A stretch of DNA of 59,459 bases, taken from positions 1 through 59,459 of the forward strand of contig SGZG01000004.1 of the NCBI GenBank assembly GCA_004214185.1, in the 5' to 3' direction. The notes under the pieces are model-generated. The model made no database searches. It saw only the letters and a program-made list of their open reading frames with translations, and was not told where the DNA came from. This DNA comes from Flavobacteriales bacterium. GTDB taxonomy: Bacteria; Bacteroidota; Bacteroidia; Flavobacteriales; Flavobacteriaceae. Of the stretch, positions 34,496 through 46,477 are shown one piece after another. Made by a program: the position numbers and the translations under genes. Numbering within the stretch: position 1 is the stretch's first letter; each line of letters opens with the position of its first letter.

Positions 34496-34690
34496 ATGAT
34501 TTGTATTAAAGCAGAAATACCAGTGGAAATTTGTCAAATAGACGATGAATTAAAAGCTATTTACCACTGTAAAGATACCGTATGTATTTGGGTGTTTAAA
34601 TCTAGATTGGATAGAAATAAGTTTGTTGATGAAACTGTTGGAATGAAAAAAAAAGATAGAGAAGATCATTACAATAGTTTTTATAAATAA
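34496..34690 (+). CDS. Small conserved-looking protein, unknown function
   Basis: 64 aa, ATG 3 bp after the Kazal stop. No membrane segment or signal. Contains three cysteines (C3, C13, C25 and C30 region: ICIKAEIPVEICQID, YHCKDTVCIW) and an Arg/Lys-rich C-terminal tail. I do not recognise the family. Tight spacing to the upstream gene and a sensible amino acid composition argue that it is real. It ends just before the hairpin that terminates tmRNA on the other strand. Confidence 0.6.
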   Translation: MICIKAEIPVEICQIDDELKAIYHCKDTVCIWVFKSRLDRNKFVDETVGMKKKDREDHYNSFYK

Positions 34691-34716
34691 AAAACCTCAC
34701 TATACTAAGTGAGGTT
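34689..34716 (-). terminator. Intrinsic terminator of tmRNA
   Basis: On the minus strand AACCTCAC (complement of 34709-34716) pairs with GTGAGGTT (complement of 34693-34700) around an 8-base loop, and is followed by a run of Ts (complement of 34689-34694). It begins 4 bases after the tmRNA CCA end. The plus strand lacks a T-run, so it serves mainly tmRNA. Confidence 0.88.
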
Positions 34717-34720
34717 AATA

Positions 34721-35119
34721 TGGTGGAGTCGGAGGGAATCGAACCCTCGTCCAAACAAGCGACAAAATAGCTTTCTACAGATTTAGTTTTCAATTAATTT
34801 TCGATAATATTCTGACTGAAAACTGCCCAAATATTACTTAGCTTTTTTAATTTTGAAATTCTATCAAAGCACTAGAATTTCTATGTTGACTTTAATGGTG
34901 TCTCATGATGAATCGCCGTCAACAAGGGCTGTTCTGAGACATCTCACTTTCCCGCCTGGCGGGACAAAGGCTTTAACTTACTATAATTCAGTTATTAAGC
35001 TGCAAGAGCGTATTTATTTTCGCCATTTAAGGTTTGGTATCATTATATTTACGAGCGATAATCCAGCGCTCGATCTGCTTACAATTTAATCGGACCTGCT
35101 GTCAAAACCAGTCGACCCC
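34721..35119 (-). ncRNA. ssrA: Transfer-messenger RNA
   Basis: About 399 nt. The 5' end GGGGTCGACTGGTTTTGAC (complement of 35101-35119) and the 3' end GGTTCGATTCCCTCCGACTCCACCA pattern form the tRNA-Ala-like domain with an encoded CCA (34721-34723). The tag reading frame (35024 down to 34995) encodes GENKYALAA followed by two stop codons, a typical Bacteroidetes tag. GC-rich hairpins in the middle (CCCGCC/GGCGGG near 34950) correspond to pseudoknots. tmRNA frees stalled ribosomes and tags the product for degradation. A TATATTTG box (complement of 35150-35157) may be its -7 element, giving a 25-nt leader removed by RNase P. Confidence 0.97.
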
Positions 35120-35188
35120 ATTATTTTCAAAGAACAAAAATTTGAAATGCAAATATATATTAATTAGAATATTTAAAATTATATCCTA

Positions 35189-35995
35189 TTACAATCCTTT
35201 TTTAATTTTAATTAGCTTAACTAAAATTTCTTCTAGATTACTTATATCTAGCATGTTGGCTCCATCACTTTTAGCGTTTTTTGGATCAAAGTGTGTTTCA
35301 ATAAATATACCATCTGCACCACATGCTATTCCGGCCTTTGCAATGGTTTCAATCATTTCAGGTCTACCTCCAGTAACACCTGAGCTTTGATTAGGTTGTT
35401 GTAAAGAATGAGTTACGTCTAAAATAACTGGAGCAAATTGTTTCATAACAGGAATTCCTCTGAAATCAACAATTAAATCTTGATATCCAAACATGCTTCC
35501 TCTTTCAGTCAAAAAGACATTTTTATTACCAGAATCCTGAACCTTTTTTACAGCGTGAGTCATACTCTCTGGACTCATAAATTGACCTTTTTTCAAGTTG
35601 ATGTGTTTGCCAGTTTTTGCTGCAGCGATTAGAAGATCAGTTTGTCTGACTAAAAATGCTGGAATTTGCAATACATCGACAAAATTGGCAGCTAATTCAG
35701 CATCTTTAATTTCATGTATATCTGTAACTGTAGGGATATTTAAATCTGTTCCAATTTTATTTAAAATTGAAAGTGCTTTTTCGTCTCCAATTCCAGTAAA
35801 ACTATCTAATCTTGATCTATTAGCTTTTTTAAAACTTCCTTTAAAAATAAAGGGAATCTCTAGTTTTGATGTAATATCCAAAATTTTATTAGCAATTTTG
35901 AAAGCCATCTCTTCTCCTTCAATAGCACAAGGACCTGCCATAATGAAGAAATTGCCTGAATTAGAATGATTTATTTTTGGAATACTACTTATCAT
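35189..35995 (-). CDS. kdsA: 3-deoxy-8-phosphooctulonate synthase
   Basis: 268 aa. Condenses arabinose-5-phosphate and phosphoenolpyruvate to KDO-8-phosphate, the first step to KDO of the LPS inner core. FIMAGPCAIEG carries Cys23, the ligand of the metal-dependent class (metal-free enzymes such as that of E. coli have Asn here). KGSFKKANRS, LQIPAFLVRQTDL, FLTERGSMFGYQDLIVDFR and VILDVTHSLQQPNQ are diagnostic. ATG start at 35995, divergent from typA. Lies between tmRNA and typA with 69 bp to the tmRNA 5' end. Confidence 0.96.
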   Translation of the reverse strand: MISSIPKINHSNSGNFFIMAGPCAIEGEEMAFKIANKILDITSKLEIPFIFKGSFKKANRSRLDSFTGIGDEKALSILNKIGTDLNIPTVTDIHEIKDAELAANFVDVLQIPAFLVRQTDLLIAAAKTGKHINLKKGQFMSPESMTHAVKKVQDSGNKNVFLTERGSMFGYQDLIVDFRGIPVMKQFAPVILDVTHSLQQPNQSSGVTGGRPEMIETIAKAGIACGADGIFIETHFDPKNAKSDGANMLDISNLEEILVKLIKIKKGL

Positions 35996-36074
35996 TAATG
36001 TTTATATTTTGTGCTAAATTAATCAATAAAATTAAGTTCATATTATTTGCAGGTTTTAATAGATATAAAAAACT

Positions 36075-36082
36075 TACATTTG
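36075..36082 (+). promoter_or_regulatory. -7 box (TACATTTG) for typA
   Basis: TACATTTG matches TAnnTTTG and ends 18 bp before the typA ATG. A TTTG lies upstream at 36046-36049, but the 25-bp spacer is longer than the usual 19-21. Its position inside a longer reading frame that begins at 36047 supports the shorter typA start. Confidence 0.5.
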
Positions 36083-36100
36083 CGCGAAATTGTTAATCAT

Positions 36101-37900
36101 ATGAGCTCAATAAAAAATATTGCCATCATAGCGCACGTTGATCACGGTAAAACAACTCTGGTTGATAAGATTTTACATCATTGCAAGTTGTTTCGAGACA
36201 ACAAAGATGTTGGAGAGCTCATATTAGATAATAATGATCTTGAAAAAGAAAGAGGGATAACAATAGTTTCTAAAAATGTTTCAGTTAAGTATAAGGATAC
36301 TAAAATTAATATTATAGACACTCCAGGTCACGCAGATTTTGGTGGTGAAGTTGAAAGAGTTTTAAATATGGCAGATGGAGTTCTTCTTTTAGTTGATGCG
36401 TTTGAAGGACCGATGCCTCAAACGCGATTTGTTTTACAGAAAGCATTAGAGCTTAAATTAAAGCCCCTAGTTGTGGTTAATAAAGTTGATAAAGAGAATT
36501 GTACACCAGACCAAGTTTATGAATCAGTATTCGATTTGATGTTTGAATTGGATGCAGAAGAATGGCAATTAGATTTTCCAGTAGTTTATGGTTCTGCAAA
36601 AAATAATTGGATGTCATTGGATTGGAAAAACCAAACAACCTCAATTGAGCCATTATTAGATGCTGTTGTTGAACATGTTCCAAGTCCAAAAGTTACAGAG
36701 GGGTCTACTCAATTACTTATTACTTCAATGGATTATTCATCTTTTACTGGAAGAGAAGCGATTGGTCGTCTTCAAAGGGGAGAATTAAATCAGGGTCAAA
36801 ACGTTAGCTTGGTTAAAAGAGACGGTTCCGTTATAAAATCTAGAATTAAAGAACTAAATATTTTTGATGGTTTAGGGAAATTAAAAGTTGATTCAATTCA
36901 AGCAGGTGATATTTGTTCAATTGTAGGGTTAGACAATTTTGAAATAGGTGATACTATTGCTGATTTTGAAAATCCAGAGTCATTACCAACTATTAGTATT
37001 GATGAACCTACCATGAGTATGATGTTTACAATTAATGATTCTCCTTTTTTTGGTAAAGAAGGAAAATATGTTACATCAAGACACATAAAAGATAGGCTTG
37101 AAAAAGAATTAGAGAAAAATCTTGCAATGAGACTTGAGGATACTGGATCTGCTGATAAGTTTTTGGTATATGGTAGAGGTGTTTTACATTTATCTGTATT
37201 AATCGAGACAATGAGAAGAGAGGGATATGAACTTCAGATTGGTCAGCCACAGGTAATAATAAAAGAAATTGATGGAGTTAAATCAGAGCCAATTGAAGAA
37301 CTTGTAATTGATATTCCTGAACATGTTTCTGGAAAAGCTATTGAATTAGTAGCTGTCAGAAAGGGTGAGATGCTAAGTATGGATAGTAAGGGGTCTAGAA
37401 TGCTTTGTAAATTCATGATACCATCAAGAGGTATAATTGGATTAAGAAACATACTTATTACTGCATCAGCCGGTGAAGCTATTATGAATCACAGATTTAT
37501 TGAATTTCAGCCGTTTAAGGGAGATATGCCAAAAAGAATTACTGGTTCTCTTATTTCAATGGAACAAGGAACAGCAATTCCATATTCTTTGGATAAATTA
37601 CAAGATAGAGGAAAGTTTTTTATCAGTCCAGGCGACTCAATTTATACAGGACAGGTAATTGGTGAGAATACAAGGTCTGATGACATGGTAGTTAATGTTA
37701 CTAAAACCAAGAAGCTTTCTAATGTTAGAGCGGCAGGTTCAGACGATAAAGTAAAGCTAGCTCCTCCTATTACTTTTGGACTAGAAGAGGCTTTGGAGTA
37801 TATACAAAAAGATGAATATGTTGAAGTAACTCCACAAACAATACGTCTAAGAAAGATACTTTTAACAGAAAATGAAAGAAAAAGAAGTAGTTCTTTCTAG
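36101..37900 (+). CDS. typA: Translational GTPase TypA/BipA
   Basis: 599 aa from the ATG at 36101, the standard length. An upstream in-frame extension of 18 codons covers the promoter box and is not conserved-looking, so it is left out. GTPase motifs: AHVDHGKTT (G1), RGITI (G2), DTPGHADF (G3), NKVDKEN (G4) and GSAKN (G5). Elongation factor domains II, III and V follow, with [10 protein letters not shown] typical of TypA. It binds the ribosome and helps large-subunit assembly and growth under stress. Stop codon interlocks (CTAG) with the convergent ftsE stop. Confidence 0.96.
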   Translation: MSSIKNIAIIAHVDHGKTTLVDKILHHCKLFRDNKDVGELILDNNDLEKERGITIVSKNVSVKYKDTKINIIDTPGHADFGGEVERVLNMADGVLLLVDAFEGPMPQTRFVLQKALELKLKPLVVVNKVDKENCTPDQVYESVFDLMFELDAEEWQLDFPVVYGSAKNNWMSLDWKNQTTSIEPLLDAVVEHVPSPKVTEGSTQLLITSMDYSSFTGREAIGRLQRGELNQGQNVSLVKRDGSVIKSRIKELNIFDGLGKLKVDSIQAGDICSIVGLDNFEIGDTIADFENPESLPTISIDEPTMSMMFTINDSPFFGKEGKYVTSRHIKDRLEKELEKNLAMRLEDTGSADKFLVYGRGVLHLSVLIETMRREGYELQIGQPQVIIKEIDGVKSEPIEELVIDIPEHVSGKAIELVAVRKGEMLSMDSKGSRMLCKFMIPSRGIIGLRNILITASAGEAIMNHRFIEFQPFKGDMPKRITGSLISMEQGTAIPYSLDKLQDRGKFFISPGDSIYTGQVIGENTRSDDMVVNVTKTKKLSNVRAAGSDDKVKLAPPITFGLEEALEYIQKDEYVEVTPQTIRLRKILLTENERKRSSSF

Positions 37901-38574
37901 TTTTTTTTAGAAAGTTCAAAAAACCTATCTTTTTCAATTCTAATTGTTTTTGCTGGAAATTTTGAAATTATTTCATAGTCGTGAGTAGCAATTATAACAG
38001 TTGTGCCATTATTGTTTATCTCTTTAAATAGGTTCATTATTTCTAAACTGGTTGCTGGATCAAGATTTCCAGTTGGTTCATCAGCTAAAATAATTTTTGG
38101 ATCATTTAGTAAAGCTCGTGAAATTGCAATTCGTTGCTGTTCTCCACCAGAAAGTTCGTTGGGATATTTATTTTCAACTCCCTCTAAATTTACTTTTTTT
38201 AAAACATTTTTAATGCGATCATTTATTTTTTGTTTACTCTTCCATTCTGTCGCTTTTAAAACAAATTCTAAATTTTCTTTTATAGTTTTATTTGGCAGGA
38301 GTTTAAAATCCTGAAAAACAATTCCTAATTGTCTTCTTAAAAAGGGTATGTTTTTTTGTTTTAATTTTAAAAGATTGATATCCAAAATTTTGGCATTTCC
38401 ATCATTAACTGTTATGTCGCCATAAAGTATTTTTAATAGACTGCTTTTGCCAATCCCAGTTTTTCCAATTAGATAGATAAACTCTCCTTTATTTATTGAT
38501 AAATTAACATCTTTTAAAACATCAATTCCGTTTTGATTAATCGTAACATTATTCAATAAAATAACTGAATTCAT
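37897..38574 (-). CDS. ftsE: FtsE-like ABC transporter ATP-binding protein
   Basis: 225 aa single ATPase domain: Walker [15 protein letters not shown], signature [16 protein letters not shown], Walker [13 protein letters not shown] and switch His in [20 protein letters not shown] with [13 protein letters not shown] is typical of FtsE, which with FtsX controls peptidoglycan hydrolases at the septum. No ftsX gene lies in the window; in Bacteroidetes the two are often separated, so partnership is assumed. Other MacB-like ATPases look similar, hence some doubt about the name. ATG start at 38574. Confidence 0.85.
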   Translation of the reverse strand: MNSVILLNNVTINQNGIDVLKDVNLSINKGEFIYLIGKTGIGKSSLLKILYGDITVNDGNAKILDINLLKLKQKNIPFLRRQLGIVFQDFKLLPNKTIKENLEFVLKATEWKSKQKINDRIKNVLKKVNLEGVENKYPNELSGGEQQRIAISRALLNDPKIILADEPTGNLDPATSLEIMNLFKEINNNGTTVIIATHDYEIISKFPAKTIRIEKDRFFELSKKN

Positions 38575-38758
38575 CTTTATTTATTGTTTTATGCCAAAAT
38601 AATAAAAGTTTCACTTTTAAATATTATTTTTAATTTTATTATTTAATTGTATTATTTTTAAATAAACAACAATTATTATGTTATAATATGAAACCATTTT
38701 ATTAAATTTTGATAACATATTTAAATAATTAATAGATATTTGCTTAAAATTTAATAAA

Positions 38759-40423
38759 ATGTGTGGTATTGTATGTGCTCTTGATTTAAAACAATCTTCA
38801 AATGTTTTAAGATCTCAAGTATTGGAAATGTCTAAAAAGGTTAGACATAGGGGACCTGATTGGAACGGTATTCATTGTGGAGATAATGTTTTGTTGGCTC
38901 ACGAAAGACTAGCCATTGTAGATCCTGCATCAGGAAATCAACCTATTTATTCTAAAGATAAAAGCTTAATTCTTGCTGCTAATGGCGAAATTTATAACCA
39001 TCGTGAATTAAGACAGAAATTAAATTCTGAATACTCATTTCAAACAAATTCAGATTGTGAGATTATTTTAGCACTATATAATGAAAAAGGGCCTGATTTT
39101 ATTGATGATCTTAATGGTATTTTTGGTTTTGTTTTGTATGATGAGAATAATGATGAATACTTGATAGCAAGAGATCACATGGGTATTATTCCTCTTTATA
39201 TGGGTTGGGATAAACATGGTACATTTTATGTTTCCTCTGAATTAAAAGCTTTAGAGGGTATTTGCAATAAAATAGAAATTTTTCCTCCAGGTCATTTGTT
39301 ACATAGTAAAAATGGAAAGTTAAAAAAATGGTATGTGCGTGACTGGATGAAATTTGATAATATTAAAGACAATCAAACAGATTTAGATGACCTTCAAAAT
39401 GCATTAGAAAAGGCCGTTCACAGACAGCTCATGAGTGATGTTCCTTATGGTGTTTTACTCTCAGGTGGTTTAGATTCTTCAATTACTTCTGCCCTTGCAA
39501 AAAAATATTCAAAAAATAGAGTAGAGTCCAATGACTTAAAAGCGGCTTGGTATCCACAATTACATTCCTTTGCTGTTGGACTTAAAGGTTCTCCTGATTT
39601 AGAAGCTGCAAAAAAGGTTGCTGAACATATTGACTCCATTCATCATGAAATAACCTTTACAGTTCAAGAGGGGTTAGATGCAATTAAAGATGTTATATAT
39701 CATTTGGAAACATACGACGTGACAACTGTAAGAGCTTCAACACCCATGTATTTAATGGCAAGAGTTATCAAGTCAATGGGTATTAAAATGGTATTATCTG
39801 GAGAAGGAGCTGATGAAATTTTTGGAGGATATTTATATTTTCACAAAGCCCCTAGTGCAGAAGAATTTCATAATGAAACAGTCAGAAAATTAGATAAGTT
39901 ATATCAGTATGATTGTTTAAGAGCAAATAAGTCATTAGCAGCATGGGGAATTGAGGGTAGAGTACCTTTTTTAGATAAAGAGTTTATTGATGTAGCAATG
40001 CGTCTGAACCCGGAAGATAAAATGATTACTTCAGATAAAATGGAAAAATGGGTTTTAAGAAAAAGTTTCGAAAAATATCTCCCGGAATCAGTAGCATGGA
40101 GACAAAAAGAACAGTTTTCAGATGGAGTTGGTTACAATTGGATAGATAGTTTAAAAGATATGGTTGAAAGTGAAATTTCAGATCCTATGTTCAAAAATGC
40201 AAAATTTACTTTTCCTTTTCAAACTCCAATGTCCAAAGAAGAATATTTTTATAGGTCAATTTTTGAGGAGCATTTTCCCTCAGAAACCTCCGCAACAACA
40301 GTTCCATCGGTTCCATCTGTAGCATGTAGTACGCCTATTGCACTGGAGTGGGACAAAGCATTTAAGAATCTTAACGACCCCTCGGGACGTTCCGTTTCAA
40401 ATATTCATAAAGACAGTTATTAA
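38759..40423 (+). CDS. asnB: Asparagine synthase (glutamine-hydrolysing)
   Basis: 554 aa, same length as E. coli AsnB. The glutaminase domain begins CGIVCALD with the catalytic N-terminal Cys2 (the Met is removed), then RHRGPDWNG and NGEIYNHRELR. The synthetase domain has the PP-loop GVLLSGGLDSS, and LSGEGADEIFGGY and EGRVPFLDKEF. Makes asparagine from aspartate, glutamine and ATP. The C-terminal end TTVPSVPSVACSTPIALEW is the usual AsnB tail. A 184-bp AT-rich gap precedes it, with a near-match GATATTTG box at 38735-38742; nothing else is seen there. Confidence 0.97.
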   Translation: MCGIVCALDLKQSSNVLRSQVLEMSKKVRHRGPDWNGIHCGDNVLLAHERLAIVDPASGNQPIYSKDKSLILAANGEIYNHRELRQKLNSEYSFQTNSDCEIILALYNEKGPDFIDDLNGIFGFVLYDENNDEYLIARDHMGIIPLYMGWDKHGTFYVSSELKALEGICNKIEIFPPGHLLHSKNGKLKKWYVRDWMKFDNIKDNQTDLDDLQNALEKAVHRQLMSDVPYGVLLSGGLDSSITSALAKKYSKNRVESNDLKAAWYPQLHSFAVGLKGSPDLEAAKKVAEHIDSIHHEITFTVQEGLDAIKDVIYHLETYDVTTVRASTPMYLMARVIKSMGIKMVLSGEGADEIFGGYLYFHKAPSAEEFHNETVRKLDKLYQYDCLRANKSLAAWGIEGRVPFLDKEFIDVAMRLNPEDKMITSDKMEKWVLRKSFEKYLPESVAWRQKEQFSDGVGYNWIDSLKDMVESEISDPMFKNAKFTFPFQTPMSKEEYFYRSIFEEHFPSETSATTVPSVPSVACSTPIALEWDKAFKNLNDPSGRSVSNIHKDSY

Positions 40424-40502
40424 ATACTTATTTATTTTATCATAAAATTGTTGATAACTTATGACCTATCTTCTCTGATAAAATACTGTTTTACCTTCTT
40501 AA

Positions 40503-42485
<1,983 letters not shown>

Positions 42486-42501
42486 TTAAATTAAAAAATA
42501 A

Positions 42502-43422
42502 ATGAAAGTAACAATTGTTGGTGCTGGAAATGTTGGTTCAACATGTGCAGATGTGATTGCATCTCAATCAATAGCTAGTGAGGTCGTTCTACTTGATATT
42601 AAAGAAGGTTTTGCTGAAGGAAAAGCATTGGATATGATGCAAACTTCCACAACTTTAGGATTCGGAACTAAAATAGTTGGTACAACTAATGATTATTCTA
42701 AAACTTCTAACAGTGATGTTGTAGTAATAACTTCAGGAATACCCAGAAAACCTGGTATGACAAGAGAAGAATTAATTGGAATAAATGCAGGAATTGTCAA
42801 AACAGTTTCTGAAAATATTTTAACTCATTCACCTAACACGATTATAGTTGTTGTATCTAACCCGATGGATACTATGACCTACTTAACGTTAAAATCTACA
42901 GGATTACCTAAAAACAGAGTAATTGGTATGGGTGGAGCTTTGGATAGCTCAAGATTTAAAACTTATTTATCATTAGCTCTTAATAAACCAGCTAATGATA
43001 TTCATGGAATGGTAATTGGTGGTCATGGAGATACTACAATGATTCCTTTAACAAGGTTATCTTCATACAATGGTCTACCAATATCTGAACTAATTTCTGA
43101 AGATGAGCTTCAAGATGTAGCTGGTAAAACTATGGTTGGAGGTGCAACTTTAACAAAATTACTAGGAACTTCAGCATGGTATGCACCAGGAGCGTCAGTA
43201 GCATTTTTAGTAAAATCTATTTTAAATGATGAAAAAAGAATAATTCCATGTTCTGTTTATTTGGATGGAGAGTATAGCCAAAAAGATATTTGTATTGGAG
43301 TTCCATGTATTATAGGTAAAAATGGATGTGAAGAGATAATCAAATTAGATTTAAATGATCAAGAAATGGTTAAATTTTCTGAAAGTGCCTCAGCCGTTAG
43401 AAATATGAATCTTGCTCTTTAA
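42502..43422 (+). CDS. mdh: Malate dehydrogenase
   Basis: 306 aa. LDH-like malate dehydrogenase of the citric acid cycle. Rossmann motif TIVGAGNVGST with Asp at the end of strand two (VVLLDI), which selects NAD; TSGIPRKPGMTREEL, VVSNPMDTMTYL, the catalytic Asp/Arg in MGGALDSSRFKTYL and the catalytic His in IGGHGDTTMIPL. Arg residues in the KPGMTR loop favour malate over lactate. ATG start, downstream of gyrB. Confidence 0.96.
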   Translation: MKVTIVGAGNVGSTCADVIASQSIASEVVLLDIKEGFAEGKALDMMQTSTTLGFGTKIVGTTNDYSKTSNSDVVVITSGIPRKPGMTREELIGINAGIVKTVSENILTHSPNTIIVVVSNPMDTMTYLTLKSTGLPKNRVIGMGGALDSSRFKTYLSLALNKPANDIHGMVIGGHGDTTMIPLTRLSSYNGLPISELISEDELQDVAGKTMVGGATLTKLLGTSAWYAPGASVAFLVKSILNDEKRIIPCSVYLDGEYSQKDICIGVPCIIGKNGCEEIIKLDLNDQEMVKFSESASAVRNMNLAL

Positions 43423-43463
43423 ACAAGTTTAATGAAACTTAAACAATTTGATGTTACACTTAG

Positions 43464-43495
43464 AATTGTTTTATGATTAAGTAAATCCTATATTT
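43464..43495 (+). promoter_or_regulatory. Promoter for secDF (ATTG-N20-TATATTTG)
   Basis: TATATTTG at 43488-43495 matches the -7 consensus; ATTG at 43464-43467 gives the TTG of the -33 element with a 20-bp spacer. Transcription would start near 43502, leaving a leader of about 27 nt before the ATG. Confidence 0.6.
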
Positions 43496-43528
43496 GCTCG
43501 GTTTTTTATAAGAATTAAAATAAATATT

Positions 43529-46477
43529 ATGCATAATAATGGTCTAATTAAATTTTTTGCTTTTTGTTTCACTTTAGTTAGTGTTTACCAAATTTCATTT
43601 ACTTTTATTACCTCAAATATTGAGGATAAAGCAATACAATATTCTGCAAATTCAATTTCAGATTCAAAAGAAAATTATGCTGAACTCAGAGAAGAAAAGT
43701 ATAATAGTTATTTAGATTCTATTTCCAATGAATCCATTTTAGGATTTACAACCTATAAAAGTGCAAAAGATAAAGAATTAAACAAAGGTTTAGACCTTAA
43801 AGGTGGTATTGATGTAACATTACAAGTTTCCGTTAAGGACATTTTAAAAGGATTGTCTGAATATTCTAAAGATCCAGTATTTAATAAAGCATTGGATGAT
43901 GCTGATGAATTACAGAAGCAATCCGACGACACATATGTTGAGTCTTTTTTCGATGCATTTGATTTAATTAAAGGTGAATCTTCTCTTGCTTCACCTGATA
44001 TTTTTGCAAACAGATCTCTTAGTGATGAGATAAATTTTGAAATGACTGATGCTGAGGTTAAACCAATTATTAGAAGAAAAATTGATGAATCTATTGTTTC
44101 TGCATTTGAAGTTTTAAGAAAAAGAATTGATAAGTTTGGAGTAACCCAACCAAATATTCAACGTTTGGGTAATTCTGGTAGAATCAGAGTTGAACTTCCG
44201 GGTGCAAAAGACGTAGCCAGAGTAAAAAACTTATTACAAAGTACAGCTCAATTAGAGTTTTGGTATACTGAAAAAAACGATCAATTTTTACCATTTCTTT
44301 CTCAAGCCAATGAGACATTAAAAAATATGCTAGAGGAAAATGATTCTGAAAATAATAATATTGAAACTTCTGAAATCGATGATTTATTAGCTGATGTTGA
44401 GGCTAATGATTCAATTTCAACTCAGAAAAATCCTTTGTTTGATTTTCTTGTTGGTACAGGATATCAAGGTGGGCCTGTAATTGCTCAATTTCTACAAAAG
44501 GATCAAAATAAAATTGAAGAGTATTTAAGTATTCCCGAGATTAGAAGACTTCTTCCATCTGAAAAAAGATATACTCGTTTTTTATTTGGTAAGCCTGATA
44601 TAAACACAAATGTAGTTGAATTGTATGCAATACAATCAAACAGAGATAATAAACCACCCTTAGGAGGTAGTGTTGTAGTTGATGCTAGTCAGTCTTATGA
44701 TCAAGTTGGTGCTCCTGCTGTTTCAATGCAGATGAATGGAAAGGGAGCTCGAAAGTGGGAAGAAATGACAGGAAAAGCTTTCAATGATAAAAGTAATATT
44801 GCTATTGTTTTAGATGATATCGTTTATTCTGCTCCAGGTGTCTCAAGAGGAGCAATTTCTGGTGGTAGATCCGAAATTTCTGGACAATTTACTCTTAATG
44901 AAGCTATAGATTTAGCTAATGTTTTGAGAGCTGGTAAATTACCTGCATCTGCTGAAATTATTGAATCTGAAGTTGTGGGGCCATCTCTTGGAAAAGAAAA
45001 TATTGAGAAAGGAATAAACTCTTTTATTATAGCTTTAATTCTTGTTTTAATTTGGATGATTTTTTACTACGGTAGAGCTGGTATATATGCCGATGTTGCT
45101 TTGGTTTTAAATTTAGTTTTAATATTTGGAATTTTAGCTGGTCTTGGAGCTGTTTTAACCTTACCTGGAATAGCGGGTATTGTACTTACTATAGGTATGT
45201 CAGTCGACGCAAATGTTCTTATTTTTGAAAGAATTAGAGAAGAATTAAATCGTGGAAAGGGACTAAAACAATCAGTTGTTGATGGTTTCAGTAATGCATT
45301 ATCATCAATTTTGGATGCAAATATTACAACTGGGCTTACTGCTTTAATCCTTTTTGTATTTGGATCTGGTCCAATTAAAGGTTTTGCGACTACTTTATTA
45401 ATAGGTATTGCCACTTCATTATTTACTGCAATATTTATAACCAGAATGTTAGTTGATAGCAGATTATCTAAATCTAAAATTTTAAATTTTTCGACTCCAA
45501 TTACTAAGTCTTTGTTTACTAATATGTCAATTACTTTTCTACAAAAAAGAAAAGTAGCTTACATAATTTCAAGTATAGTCCTTTTTATAAGTATATTTTC
45601 TCTTTCTACAAATGGTTTAAATCAGGGTGTTGACTTTGTTGGAGGTAGAACTTATACAGTAAGGTTCGATAACGATGTTAATCAAACTGAAATACAAGCA
45701 TCTCTTGTTGAAGTTTTGGGTAATGCTGAAGCAAAAACTTTTGGTTCAGATAATCAATTGAAAATTACCACAAATTATAAGGTTGATGTTGAAGGTACTC
45801 AGGTTGATGATGAAATTCAATCAAAAATGTTTGAAGCTTTAAGTAGTGTTCTTCCATCAACTCTTACATATGATGATTTTGTTAATGGCTCTGATGATAA
45901 ATCAGTTGGTATCATGGGATCCTCTAAAGTGGGTCCTACTATAGCCGACGATATAAAAAAGAATTCCTTTTTAGCAATTTTTGGCTCTTTAGCTGTTGTT
46001 TTCCTCTACATCTTACTAAGATTTAGAGATTGGCAATACTCATTAGGAGCAGTTACTGCAGTTTTTCATGATGTTTTAGTAGTACTTGGGATTTTTTCAC
46101 TAACCTATTCTTTTATGCCATTTAACATGGAGATTAATCAGGCTTTCATTGCAGCTGTATTGACTGTAATTGGATACTCGCTTAACGATACCGTTGTTGT
46201 TTTTGATAGAATAAGGGAGTTCAGGTTAATTAATAAATCTTGGGAATTTACAAGAACTGTTAATGGAGCTTTAAATAGCACTTTAAGTAGAACATTAAAT
46301 ACTTCATTCACAACTTTAGTTGTATTACTATCAATTTTCCTTTTTGGAGGAGAATCTATTAGAGGGTTTATGTTTGCACTAATTATTGGAGTTATTGTAG
46401 GAACATATTCCTCAGTTTTTATTGCAACTCCTGTGATGTTTGATACTTTAAGAAAGAGCTTAAAAAAAACTAACTAA
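43529..46477 (+). CDS. secDF: Protein translocase subunit SecDF (fused)
   Basis: 982 aa: SecD and SecF joined in one chain, as is usual in Bacteroidetes. An N-terminal TM helix is followed by the periplasmic P1 domain with GLDLKGGIDVTLQVSV and the RKRIDKFGVTQPNIQRLG segment. The SecD TM block has GIAGIVLTIGMSVDANVLIFERIREE; the SecF half begins near residue 680 with GVDFVGGRTY and holds AVLTVIGYSLNDTVVVFDRIRE. It uses the proton motive force to help exported proteins finish crossing the SecYEG channel. ATG start. Its 3' end overlaps the convergent lgt gene by 8 bp. Confidence 0.97.
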   Translation: MHNNGLIKFFAFCFTLVSVYQISFTFITSNIEDKAIQYSANSISDSKENYAELREEKYNSYLDSISNESILGFTTYKSAKDKELNKGLDLKGGIDVTLQVSVKDILKGLSEYSKDPVFNKALDDADELQKQSDDTYVESFFDAFDLIKGESSLASPDIFANRSLSDEINFEMTDAEVKPIIRRKIDESIVSAFEVLRKRIDKFGVTQPNIQRLGNSGRIRVELPGAKDVARVKNLLQSTAQLEFWYTEKNDQFLPFLSQANETLKNMLEENDSENNNIETSEIDDLLADVEANDSISTQKNPLFDFLVGTGYQGGPVIAQFLQKDQNKIEEYLSIPEIRRLLPSEKRYTRFLFGKPDINTNVVELYAIQSNRDNKPPLGGSVVVDASQSYDQVGAPAVSMQMNGKGARKWEEMTGKAFNDKSNIAIVLDDIVYSAPGVSRGAISGGRSEISGQFTLNEAIDLANVLRAGKLPASAEIIESEVVGPSLGKENIEKGINSFIIALILVLIWMIFYYGRAGIYADVALVLNLVLIFGILAGLGAVLTLPGIAGIVLTIGMSVDANVLIFERIREELNRGKGLKQSVVDGFSNALSSILDANITTGLTALILFVFGSGPIKGFATTLLIGIATSLFTAIFITRMLVDSRLSKSKILNFSTPITKSLFTNMSITFLQKRKVAYIISSIVLFISIFSLSTNGLNQGVDFVGGRTYTVRFDNDVNQTEIQASLVEVLGNAEAKTFGSDNQLKITTNYKVDVEGTQVDDEIQSKMFEALSSVLPSTLTYDDFVNGSDDKSVGIMGSSKVGPTIADDIKKNSFLAIFGSLAVVFLYILLRFRDWQYSLGAVTAVFHDVLVVLGIFSLTYSFMPFNMEINQAFIAAVLTVIGYSLNDTVVVFDRIREFRLINKSWEFTRTVNGALNSTLSRTLNTSFTTLVVLLSIFLFGGESIRGFMFALIIGVIVGTYSSVFIATPVMFDTLRKSLKKTN

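Noticed and set aside
34853-35390. Two plus-strand reading frames of 78 and 118 codons
   Set aside because: The first lies entirely within the tmRNA gene on the other strand, and the second runs from the tmRNA into kdsA; neither has a recognisable protein motif.
36047-36100. Upstream extension of typA by 18 codons
   Set aside because: The segment contains the TACATTTG promoter box and the family begins with the short segment before AHVDHGKTT that follows the ATG at 36101.
40437-40457. Inverted repeat TTATCA/TGATAA upstream of gyrB
   Set aside because: Arms of only 6 bp with a 9-bp spacer are expected by chance in such AT-rich sequence.
43425-43440. Hairpin AAGTTT-AATG-AAACTT after mdh
   Set aside because: A/T-only-like stem with no T-run; not a convincing terminator.
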